DNA from: Planctomycetota bacterium
Lineage (GTDB): Bacteria; Planctomycetota; Planctomycetia; Pirellulales; Pirellulaceae
Length of the DNA stretch: 16,471 nucleotides
Direction: 5' to 3'
Assembly (NCBI GenBank): GCA_026692885.1
Contig: JAPLNJ010000596.1
Location: 1-16,471, forward strand
Shown: one piece after another, positions 7,770-14,883 of the stretch
Layout: every line of letters begins with the position of its first letter
Position numbering within the stretch: position 1 is the stretch's first letter
Program-made: the position numbers and the translations under genes
Notes under the pieces: generated by a model
What the model saw: the letters and a program-made list of their open reading frames with translations, nothing else
Databases searched by the model: none
What the model was told of the DNA's origin: nothing

Positions 7770-8301
7770 TCATTTGTTACCTGGCAGGGCTTCATGTCTG
7801 AGCCAAGCCTCTGGAATGGTTCGTCTCGTCACACCCGGACCGCTCAGCTCCAGCTCGGGGGCGGCGCCCTGCCACAGCACGGCGAGGTGGGGCCAGTTCT
7901 GTCAGGTCTCTGAAGAACTTCCGAAGCTCCGCATGTGTCGGCGTGATTTCCGCGTAGTTGTGTTGCATGAACTCGCGAACGGACGCCAGGAACTGGCCCT
8001 GCTGTCGCGTCGGCTTTGCAGAACCGGCTTCGGTAGGCTTCGGCAGCGGGGGCGTAGCGCGTTTTCCTGACGGAGCATTAGTCATCCGTTGTGCCTTGCG
8101 AACTTCCGCTTCCAGTAGACGCAGAGCCTTCGCGACAGCCTTGCTCGCAGAGTTGATCTGCGTTTCAACCTCAAGAGGCACATCGGTGACCATAGCGTCG
8201 TCATGCAGGATGCCGTCCAATTCCCGCGCTGCCTCGCGGAGAAATGGCAGTGTTTCGTTGATCGCCGGGTTCGACTGGGATTGATCGGCAGGGGATGTCA
8301 T
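7770..8301 (-). CDS. Third gene of the McrBC-like operon; coiled-coil/HTH-like protein, possible frameshift
   Basis: The ATG at 8301 has GAGGAG eight bases upstream and lies 23 bases after the nuclease gene stop. The unbroken frame gives 169 residues ending at 7792. Residues ~15-73 are helical, possibly coiled coil (LPFLREAARELDGIL; INSASKAVAKALRLLEAEVRKAQ), then a Pro-rich linker, then QQGQFLASVREFMQHNYAEITPTHAELRKFFRDL (100-133). That last part resembles the first HTH helices of LexA-like winged-helix proteins (QGQFLAFI...PAEADMQ.FFR). After this the frame turns Arg/Ala-rich. The neighbouring frame, entered by skipping T7902, reads QNWPHLAVLWQGAAPELELSGPGVTRRTI up to a stop at 7770 and has much better codon character, giving about 176 residues. 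Function is unknown; operon position suggests a specificity or regulatory role in the restriction system. Confidence 0.6.
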
Positions 8302-8324
8302 GCTGAATGCTCCTCAGGGCTGTC

Positions 8325-9980
8325 TCAACCAGTGGACAGAAGCAGCTTCAGATGCCTACCCAGGCGTTCCGCTTGGCCGTCATCGCCGGGAGACAGATCG
8401 AAGCCGCCGACTTGGTAGCGATTACAGTACTGTTCTGAGAAGTACACGTCGGCGCCGAAATCGTGGGCTGGTGTCAGGATCAGGGCAGCACGTATTTTCT
8501 CCTCCCAGCCCGAAACGCGAAGTGAATCACGGTAGATATGCATGTCACCGAGAGCGTCGTGAATGGGACCGCGGCCGCAACGGTACTTCGCATCCAGGAT
8601 GATCATGGCGGTTTGACTTCCGGTTTGAACCGATAAGACCATGTCCGGCCGACGCTGACCGCTGATCGAATACGGGTGGAAGCCGTCGTCGAAGGAGGGC
8701 TGGTACGCCGGAAACGTCCGCTGGAACGTCAAGCGAATCCGCAACGATCCGACCTCGGCGTCGAGGTGGCAGCCGTCGGGGAGGTCGAGGCACAGTCCAC
8801 CACCGGCCGCCGCCACGTTGCCCCGCCAGCGAACGTCCGTCCACACCCTGGCCAAACATTCTGCGACGCGAAAAAAACACCAATATTCATACAGCTCGTA
8901 CGTGCGACGTAACCAAAGCTTCTCGCACAAGCTGCGGCCCGGAACGAGACGTGGCTCAAGTACACGCCGAGCGAGGCGGTCAAAGCGGGAATAGACCGGA
9001 TCTTTGGCCACTGCAATCATCGCCGCGGTGTCCCCCAGTGAGGCCTCTACCTCGGCCAGAAAATCCGCACGGGACAGGCGGAGTAATCGTCGGCCCAACG
9101 TGGCAGCCTCGGACGCGAATGTCAGAGCACGGTCACGGCGGGCCGGCTGATCCTCGTGTTCGGCAAGTTCGCCGAACCCAGTTTGCAAATCTCGGCAGCA
9201 ACATTGAAGACGACGAAGGAGGGCGGCAATGTGCCGATTGGGCCCCGTACTGAAGGTGTGTTCGCGGCGAGGATGGTCGACACGCGGACGATCGAACACG
9301 CGGCCCTCGACGGTTGAAGCAAATCCAATGGCAGCCAGAGCGGCGGGACTTCGCACAATTCCGCGAAAGGCGCGAAGGTCTATGCGGCGGGTCCGATCCA
9401 GGGGGCGGTCTTCGCGCTCTGCTATCAACCGGCGATGGGGCGCAACAGCAACAGCAGCGAAGCTCCGTTCCAACTCGCTCAAGCGGGCTTGGAGCATGGC
9501 GAGCCGCGCAATTCCAGGCGCCCGCACATCGGCCTCCGCTACCGGGCCTCGCGCCGCCGAAGTCCCGAAGATTACATTTTCCGCCCGGATCTGCAGGTCG
9601 GCCAGCAGTTCCTCAAATGCCTCGCGTCCCAGCTTGCCGGCGTGGGGCCGCACATCCAACAGCGACGACTGAAGCACGTGCTTTCCGGCCACCAATTCCA
9701 GCGCAATTTCGCCGGCATAGAAGTCGATACCCCATTCCCAGGTGACGCGCAGGACGCCGCGGGATTCCTCGTAGCGACAAGGCGTCAAACCAGCCCCCGA
9801 CAACAGCAGCCGCACCTCGTCCCCGCGGCATCCCAGCGTGGCCAGTTCCGAGGGGTCAATCTCCAGTTGCAGCGCACAGCAGTCGCCTTCGCGGAGTCCC
9901 ACGTCTGTCGGTAACAGGCTGCCCACGGGTAACGTCCAGGAATCCGCGTTCTCGCTCCGGCGAGTCAGGGTCAGTTGCAC
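8325..9980 (-). CDS. mcrC: McrC-like nuclease, DUF2357 plus PD-(D/E)XK domain
   Basis: This 551-residue protein has the layout of McrC homologues with an N-terminal DUF2357 region (about 25-330; WEWGIDFYAGEIALELV, AFEELLADLQ) followed by a PDDEXK_7 nuclease (about 340-530). Visible nuclease residues are E363/E365 in YELYEYWCFFRVAECL, D446 in RRPDMVL, D463-A-K465 in IILDAKYR and the downstream M480-HIYRD motif. These make up a complete metal-dependent DNA-cutting site. Translation starts at a GTG (9980). Its Shine-Dalgarno GGAGGT lies inside the last codons of mcrB (TGG AGG TAG), and only three bases separate the genes, so the two are translationally coupled. McrC stimulates the McrB GTPase and cuts DNA in a type IV-like restriction complex. 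The family differs from E. coli McrC, and the recognised modification is unknown. Confidence 0.85.
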   Translation of the reverse strand: MQLTLTRRSENADSWTLPVGSLLPTDVGLREGDCCALQLEIDPSELATLGCRGDEVRLLLSGAGLTPCRYEESRGVLRVTWEWGIDFYAGEIALELVAGKHVLQSSLLDVRPHAGKLGREAFEELLADLQIRAENVIFGTSAARGPVAEADVRAPGIARLAMLQARLSELERSFAAVAVAPHRRLIAEREDRPLDRTRRIDLRAFRGIVRSPAALAAIGFASTVEGRVFDRPRVDHPRREHTFSTGPNRHIAALLRRLQCCCRDLQTGFGELAEHEDQPARRDRALTFASEAATLGRRLLRLSRADFLAEVEASLGDTAAMIAVAKDPVYSRFDRLARRVLEPRLVPGRSLCEKLWLRRTYELYEYWCFFRVAECLARVWTDVRWRGNVAAAGGGLCLDLPDGCHLDAEVGSLRIRLTFQRTFPAYQPSFDDGFHPYSISGQRRPDMVLSVQTGSQTAMIILDAKYRCGRGPIHDALGDMHIYRDSLRVSGWEEKIRAALILTPAHDFGADVYFSEQYCNRYQVGGFDLSPGDDGQAERLGRHLKLLLSTG

Positions 9981-9983
9981 CGG

Positions 9984-12311
9984 CTACCTCCAAAACCGGG
10001 TCGTCCCCATATCGCGAAGTTCCGCCGCCATCGCCCGGGTTTTGCTGGCGGTCACCTCGAACTTGCGTCTTGCGGCCCACTCTGCGAATTCGTGCAGAAC
10101 CTTGCGCATCGGTTCCGTGTCTTGTCCGCGAATCTTGGGCAGCACCTTCATGAAGATCGCTTGGTCCAACGCCTGCGTGCGGTCCAGGTTTCCTTCGCAG
10201 GCCCTTAAGAAACCCAACACTTCCCCGGCAGTGCGATAGCCGAAATGCTGATGAACGGCTACCAAGATCTTGGCCGCCTCCTGCAGCGTGCGGATGACGT
10301 CCTGCAACAGTTCCGGCGGGTATTTCGCGTGGCGTTCGTCGCGAGCGAACCGTTGGGCGTACTGATCGAGGTCGACATCCCAGAACTCGATCGTGAAAGC
10401 GCGGTCCAACACTTTATCGCTGAACGCATGTGTCGTCTCGTCCATATTCACCGTGCCGAGGATGTACAGATTTGCCGGCCAAGGGATGAACGGTGGCACG
10501 TTGTCCAGGGCCTGGTCCTCGTGGTGAAAGACCAACCGGCCGCCCGTTTCCATCGCGGACAGGAAGGGGGCAAAGTAGTACTCGACACGCGCCAGGTTCA
10601 TTTCATCTAAACACAAGAAATGCGGGATACCAGGACGCTCATGGGCCGCCAGCAGGAATTTCAGGCACTCGGTGCGGACGTACGAGGCTTCGTCACCGAG
10701 CGGATTGACGTATCCCAACAAGCCCGTGGCGTCGGTCCAGTCCGGCTGCACGGAGATCAGGCACAGACAGGGGTTCGGGCTTCCCGGCGGGAGGCCATGG
10801 TAAGCGTTGGCATACGTCAGGGCCAATTGGGTTTTTCCGGTTCCGCTGAGGCCGGACAACAGCACGAAATGCTTGCGGTCGTTGGCGTGCAAGGCTGCGT
10901 GCAACTGAATCACGGCCACATCCGGGATCACGAGCGGGCCTTGGCGAAAGACCTCCAACAGTTTAGGCAGCATGGGGGTGAGGAACGGGGGCTGATCTCC
11001 TTCCTCTTCTTCCTCCTCGCCCCCCTCCGATTCCACGACCGTGGCCACGGGAAGCGGTTCCGACGCGAGCTGGTCAGCCCACTTCCGTCCTCGTTCCGTC
11101 AAGGCGTACCTTCCGTCGGGAGCAGCGGCCCATAGATCGAATGAACGGCCCCAGGCGAGGAGGGAGGTAGGCATGAACATCGTCGTCCAGCGGCGATAGT
11201 GGTTCTGCAGCGCCTTCAGCAAATCGGATCGCGGAGTCGGCCCTTGATGACGCAGGCGCCAGAGCACCACGTCCGGACCGATCACTTTCGTCAGCAGCGG
11301 GTGAATGAGGATGTCAGGGTTCTCGGAATCCAAGAACGCCTTTCCCGCCAGCGTGAGTTCCACGATCTCGCCGTTCAGTTGCAGTAGGCCGAGGGTCTTC
11401 CAGATGCAGTTGACGTATTGGCCGGCACTGCTCTTCTGGATCGAGGGATAGAGGCTGAGGACGAAATCGACTACGCCTCGGCGAGTGGAGCGGTTCTTGG
11501 AGACGAAGTGCATCGTCTCCACGATCGTGTCCACTGGGTCTGGGATGGGACTGAGTCCCTTGAGCCGCCGAGTCACAGGAGGGAAGACGAGCGCCTCTTC
11601 CGAATCGGTTTCTCCTGACGGTTCCAGGACCTTCCCGCCGCTGATCGTCTCGTACAAGAACCATACGAATTCCCCGCGTCGAGCTAGCGATTCTGGCTCA
11701 CCATCGGTTGGGCCGAGCACGTCGGCGAGACGGTCGAGAATGCGGGCGTTCAATAGGGTCATCGAACTTTCCCGCGTAGTCTTCGGCAACCGGCCTAACA
11801 GCGCCCGCCCCACGGTGCGCAGATGAGTTTCGCTCGGGACATTGCAGTAGTCCTCAGGAAACAGCGTCGCCATCACTCGTAGGATGCGCAACCACGGCAT
11901 CCGATCAACCAGCGGCCGAACCCGATCGCAGAGGTCGATGTAAGTCTTCTCCAGCATCTGCAAACGCTCCATCCCGCGGGGCGGCAATGGCGTTTTCGCG
12001 GCCTGCCAGAGCCATTCGCCTAGTTCGCGATTCTCGACGACGTTCCGCATCGAGACGGAACTGGCCCCGGAACTGGCCACGGGGTTGTCCACCCAGAGCC
12101 GTTGTTGAAACTCCAGTGTGGCGAACTCCTGGACCGACGCATTGCGGGCACTGTGCACCATGGCCGCGTAAGACGCCAAACCCTGCTCCCGGCCTTTGCA
12201 CGTCTGGGCAAAGTCCGTCTCATACAGGCGTTTGATCGCTTCCGCTGAGGTCAGGTCTGGGGACGCTGACGGAAGTGCCGGGGACGTGGCATCGGGGTAC
12301 GTCGCAGTCAT
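9984..12311 (-). CDS. mcrB: McrB-type AAA+ GTPase with long N-terminal specificity region
   Basis: This 775-residue protein carries a McrB-type motor from about 460: Walker A GLSGTGKT (487-494), Walker B LCLDEMNLARVEYYF (566-580) with D569/E570, the McrB signature T620-VNMDET (N622, D624), then FSDKVLDRAFTIEF with an arginine in the sensor/finger region. The N-terminal ~420 residues are not the DUF3578 of E. coli McrB. They include a helical region (20-215) and two winged-helix-like stretches (RRGVVDFVLSLYPSIQKSSAGQYVNCIWKTLGLLQ... at 278-326; about 360-415 ending YALTERGRKWA). An acidic linker GGEEEEEEGD (430-439) joins the halves. It should form a GTP-driven ring that translocates DNA and recruits the McrC-like nuclease. 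The ATG at 12311 has AGAGGA eight bases upstream. It is the first gene of the operon. Confidence 0.9.
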   Translation of the reverse strand: MTATYPDATSPALPSASPDLTSAEAIKRLYETDFAQTCKGREQGLASYAAMVHSARNASVQEFATLEFQQRLWVDNPVASSGASSVSMRNVVENRELGEWLWQAAKTPLPPRGMERLQMLEKTYIDLCDRVRPLVDRMPWLRILRVMATLFPEDYCNVPSETHLRTVGRALLGRLPKTTRESSMTLLNARILDRLADVLGPTDGEPESLARRGEFVWFLYETISGGKVLEPSGETDSEEALVFPPVTRRLKGLSPIPDPVDTIVETMHFVSKNRSTRRGVVDFVLSLYPSIQKSSAGQYVNCIWKTLGLLQLNGEIVELTLAGKAFLDSENPDILIHPLLTKVIGPDVVLWRLRHQGPTPRSDLLKALQNHYRRWTTMFMPTSLLAWGRSFDLWAAAPDGRYALTERGRKWADQLASEPLPVATVVESEGGEEEEEEGDQPPFLTPMLPKLLEVFRQGPLVIPDVAVIQLHAALHANDRKHFVLLSGLSGTGKTQLALTYANAYHGLPPGSPNPCLCLISVQPDWTDATGLLGYVNPLGDEASYVRTECLKFLLAAHERPGIPHFLCLDEMNLARVEYYFAPFLSAMETGGRLVFHHEDQALDNVPPFIPWPANLYILGTVNMDETTHAFSDKVLDRAFTIEFWDVDLDQYAQRFARDERHAKYPPELLQDVIRTLQEAAKILVAVHQHFGYRTAGEVLGFLRACEGNLDRTQALDQAIFMKVLPKIRGQDTEPMRKVLHEFAEWAARRKFEVTASKTRAMAAELRDMGTTRFWR

Positions 12312-12386
12312 GTAGGCGTCCTCTGCGGTGAGCTAGCCAGAAGGCCGATTCTGGGGCGTGCGCCCATGTTGAATGGCGAAACAGCA

Positions 12387-12671
12387 CCTAGCACCAAACG
12401 GTTCTTTCAGGTGTAGGCATTCACTTTGGCATTTAACGAATGCCCCCGGCTTGCCCGGGGGATACTTACGTTTGTCGCTACACACAAGCCCTACACCTCA
12501 CTCCCCCGTTTCGCCCGCGGCGGGCGAAACGGGGGAGTGAGGTGACGCGGGGGAGCGCCTCGTGTAGCTGCGAGCGTGAGCCTCCACGGGGCAAGCCCGT
12601 GGCATCCAATTCACAGAATCATAAAATCTCATTCTTTACGCGAATCGCCCCGAAAACCGTTTGGTGCTAGG
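12387..12671. repeat. 285-bp palindromic element with 17-bp perfect terminal inverted repeats
   Basis: CCTAGCACCAAACGGTT (12387-12403) is exactly reversed at 12655-12671. Inside are three hairpins: CCCCCGG/CCGGGGG near 12445, the large hairpin at 12494-12544, and CCACGGG/CCCGTGG near 12592. GGTGTAGG (about 12410) also pairs with CCTACACC (about 12490). No protein-coding frame is convincing. It sits 75 bases upstream of the mcrB start. No target-site duplication was obvious. The layout suggests a non-autonomous mobile repeat (MITE-like) or a structured regulatory element. Confidence 0.75.
12494..12544. other. Near-perfect 51-nt hairpin (25-bp arms, one-base centre)
   Basis: The left arm CACCTCACTCCCCCGTTTCG... 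(from 12494) is perfectly complementary to the right arm ending at 12544, with a single central G. Such a long stem is strong enough to extrude as a cruciform in DNA or fold in RNA. No T-run follows on either strand, so a simple intrinsic terminator is unlikely. Confidence 0.85.
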
Positions 12672-12706
12672 ATAGCGGCCGTGACACGAGGGCACAATCA
12701 GCGGAA

Positions 12707-12729
12707 GTCGGTAGCGTGCTGCTACCGAC
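12707..12729. other. Short 9-bp hairpin
   Basis: GTCGGTAGC and GCTACCGAC flank a five-base loop GTGCT. It lies between the palindromic element and the convergent end of the SASA esterase gene and could help end transcription from that gene, though there is no U-tract. Nothing else is seen in 12672-12818. Confidence 0.5.
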
Positions 12730-12818
12730 CTGCAAGCCATCGGGATATTCTCCTGTCGGTCATTGTCTGTCCAATGGTCTTCTGAGGGGGACCGCTTCGG
12801 CTTCGGTCGGCCGTTACG

Positions 12819-13994
12819 CTAGGGATGGAGTTGGGCTTCCAGCCAGGGGGCGACTTTTTCCACCCAGCGTGCTGCGTGTTGCCGGAGACCCTGCCCGCTG
12901 AAGTGAACACCCTGGCCGTTGCGTTCGCGAAGTTGGCCTTTTAGGGCATCGCTGTCCGGTCCTTCGAGCGCGATGCGGTCCTTCCAGAGCGAGGCCTGGG
13001 CGGCGCGGATGTCCGGCGAGGCTTCGTCGCCCGGCACGTGGTAGCTGACCTGCGCGACAAACCACGGCGCCTCCCAGCCGATTTCGCGGCGGGAGTCGCG
13101 AATCAGTTGTGCGAGGTACTGCCGGTACAGCTCGCCCGGCAGCGTGCGCGTCGGGTCTTTCTGGTTCGCATCGGACTCACCCTGGTGCCACAGCACGCCG
13201 CGAAAACCGCGCGGACCAAGCTGCTTCATCCGCGTGGTGAACATGGCGAAGGCATCGCCCTTGCTTTTCCACTCGCCGCTGGGCAGTTGTTGGACGCGGC
13301 CGACCAGGGTGGGCGGGTGCGGGAACTTGGCCCCGTTGGGCAACCACTCGCGCACGCTCGTTGCGCCGATCCCGCAGGCCACTAGGCCGACGGGCACCTT
13401 GCAGTGCTCCGCGAGGGCGTCACCAAACGGCGGCAGGAAGCTGCCCCCGCCGCCGCTGGCACCGGGCTGCGGGTCGTGGGCCAGTTGCCAACGCGTGCCA
13501 TCGAAGGCGGCGACGAGGCCCGTCTGCGTGCTCAACTTCTCCTCGCCGTGGTTGGCCGAATTGGACTGGCCGGCGACGACGAACACCTCACCCACCCCGA
13601 CGTGCGGAACCTCAGCCGTGGCCAGCAACTGGCCTTTGGCGGTCGCACGCACCCGACACACGTACCAGCCGCCAGACGCGACTTTCACTTCCGCGACAAA
13701 GGCGCCGTCGGTCTGGGTAAGCTTGGCCGGCAGCCAATCGCCGCCGAGTTGCACCTCAACTCGTTCGGTTCCCGCCGGCGCGCGGCCGCGGATCGGGACG
13801 AGGCCTTCCGTGCGTGTGCGCCGCTGGACGACCTGGTAATCCAGTGGCGAGTCCAGCCGCAGCACCGCTTGCGGCTCGATCTCAGCCGCGTTCAGCGGCC
13901 CGACTCTGCAAAGGACTGTTGTGCAAAGAACAAGAGGAACTCCGGCGAGGATCATCAGCATCGCCGAACCGAAAGGGAATCGATTCGTTCTCAT
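12819..13994 (-). CDS. Secreted SASA-family acetylesterase (sialate O-acetylesterase-like)
   Basis: This 391-residue protein starts at 13994 with AAAGGAA upstream and a signal peptide or N-terminal membrane segment (MRTNRFPFGSAMLMILAGVPLVLCTT; cleavage possible after NAA, ~37). Residues ~45-130 are a beta-sandwich (LDYQVVQRRTRTEGLVPIRGRAPAGTERVEVQL). The SASA/DUF303 hydrolase follows, with nucleophile S144 in VVAGQSNSANHG, GIGATSVREW (208-217), W269-HQGESDA (269-276) and catalytic H364 in GVHFSGQGL; these make a complete active site. It would remove acetyl esters from carbohydrates outside the cytoplasm. Unlike the truncated relative at 4965-5648 it has all motifs. It is alone on its strand, with about 450 bases between its start and the next gene, a divergent one at 14450. 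An ATG at 14072 would spoil the signal peptide. Confidence 0.88.
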   Translation of the reverse strand: MRTNRFPFGSAMLMILAGVPLVLCTTVLCRVGPLNAAEIEPQAVLRLDSPLDYQVVQRRTRTEGLVPIRGRAPAGTERVEVQLGGDWLPAKLTQTDGAFVAEVKVASGGWYVCRVRATAKGQLLATAEVPHVGVGEVFVVAGQSNSANHGEEKLSTQTGLVAAFDGTRWQLAHDPQPGASGGGGSFLPPFGDALAEHCKVPVGLVACGIGATSVREWLPNGAKFPHPPTLVGRVQQLPSGEWKSKGDAFAMFTTRMKQLGPRGFRGVLWHQGESDANQKDPTRTLPGELYRQYLAQLIRDSRREIGWEAPWFVAQVSYHVPGDEASPDIRAAQASLWKDRIALEGPDSDALKGQLRERNGQGVHFSGQGLRQHAARWVEKVAPWLEAQLHP

Positions 13995-14072
13995 GGGTAT
14001 TCCTTTGCGGGACAGGATGGAAGGAAACCGGGGTGTTTGCAGCTTGGCCTGGAGGTCGTTCGCCTTGGCCAC

Positions 14073-14449
14073 ACGCGGTCGCGGTGCGGCGGATGGCTGG
14101 ACACACTGGCAAACCGCACCGCGAGGGCAGTTTGTCGTTGGGCCGGTGAGCTACTGGCTGGACTCGTGCAGCCCGTCAGTTTAGCGATGAAGCCCGCGGT
14201 TGTCATCGTCTGTTCCGGCAGCTTGCTCACCAATGTGGGAAGCAGAGGGATGGGTAATCCTGAGATGTCCCTTCAGCCTGGCGCGCGGGGTCCGCTTGAC
14301 CGACGACGGCTTGCTGCTCGACGACAACTGGCTGAACATGACGCCCCTCTCGGGTCTTTGCGTCTCTGGTTCTTTCTCTGCATGGGCCGGAGTAGGATGC
14401 GTAGCGCAGGTTTGTCGTTCCCGTTGGCTGAAAAAGACGTGAGGCATCT
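14073..14449. other. Intergenic stretch with one inverted repeat
   Basis: No frame on either strand has convincing coding character. An 11-bp perfect inverted repeat, TCGCGGTGCGG at 14079-14089 and CCGCACCGCGA at 14114-14124, is the only structure noted. This region should hold the promoters of the divergent SASA gene and antitoxin, but no clear -35/-10 pair was recognised. Confidence 0.5.
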
Positions 14450-14647
14450 ATGACCGTGACAGTGCCGGTGGAACTGGAACATAAGTTGCGATCCACGGCC
14501 CAGCAGAGGCAGACTAGCGTTGACGAACTCGTGCGTCAGGCATTGGAATGGTATCTGGGCATCGAGCCCGAATTGACGGACGAACTAGACGCCTGGCAAC
14601 AGGTTCGAGATGAGGCTTGGCTGGCTGCCGAGGAGTTGCCCTCGTGA
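14450..14647 (+). CDS. Ribbon-helix-helix antitoxin of a MazEF-like pair
   Basis: The 65-residue protein begins with a beta-strand and two helices typical of ribbon-helix-helix antitoxins: MTVTVPVELEHKLRSTAQQRQTSVDELVRQALEWYL. It ends in an acidic tail (TDELDAWQQVRDEAWLAAEELPS) of the type that wraps around the toxin. GAGG at 14441-14444 serves as ribosome-binding site. The stop TGA shares bases with the GTG start of the toxin gene (GTGA overlap), a classic toxin-antitoxin arrangement. It would bind its own promoter and neutralise MazF. The toxin here is truncated, so the antitoxin may persist as an orphan or guard against related toxins elsewhere. Confidence 0.85.
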   Translation: MTVTVPVELEHKLRSTAQQRQTSVDELVRQALEWYLGIEPELTDELDAWQQVRDEAWLAAEELPS

Positions 14648-14787
14648 ACCACGGCGATGTTTTCTGGGTGGAGCTTCCGCATCGAGGCGGTCGCGAGCAA
14701 CGCGGCCGGCGCCCGGCCATCATTTGGCAAGATCAGCGGGTTCCGTGGCCGCGAGCATCTCATCGTGGGGCCTCCCGGGCTGCGTGA
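14644..14787 (+). pseudogene. mazF: MazF toxin truncated after N-terminal third
   Basis: The frame starts with GTG overlapping the antitoxin stop and reads MNHGDVFWVELP, then GGREQRGRRPAIIWQDQRV. This is an unmistakable MazF/PemK endoribonuclease N-terminus with the conserved GDVxWVxLP strand, G.EQxGxRPA loop and catalytic Arg context. After about 33 residues the match ends and the frame stops at residue 47, whereas MazF proteins have about 110 residues. The bases up to 14883 contain no recoverable C-terminal half in any frame, so a deletion and not a mere frameshift is inferred. The product should be inactive. Confidence 0.8.
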
Positions 14788-14883
14788 TCAGTCGCCCCAT
14801 GATACCGCCCGCGACTTTCCCGTGATAGACTCCGGCCTTCCCTTCAACGAACCGCTCGCATACCCGAAGACCTGACCGAGCAC

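Noticed and set aside
7544..7795. Upstream extension of the SGNH hydrolase to 7795
   Set aside because: It passes through the inverted-repeat element and would place the signal peptide in the middle of the protein.
12494..12544. Large hairpin as an intrinsic terminator
   Set aside because: No U-tract follows in either direction, and it lies inside a repeat-bounded element, not directly after a gene.
13404..14453. 349-codon open frame antisense to the SASA esterase
   Set aside because: The minus strand shows a full SASA active site; this frame has shadow composition and runs through the intergenic repeat.
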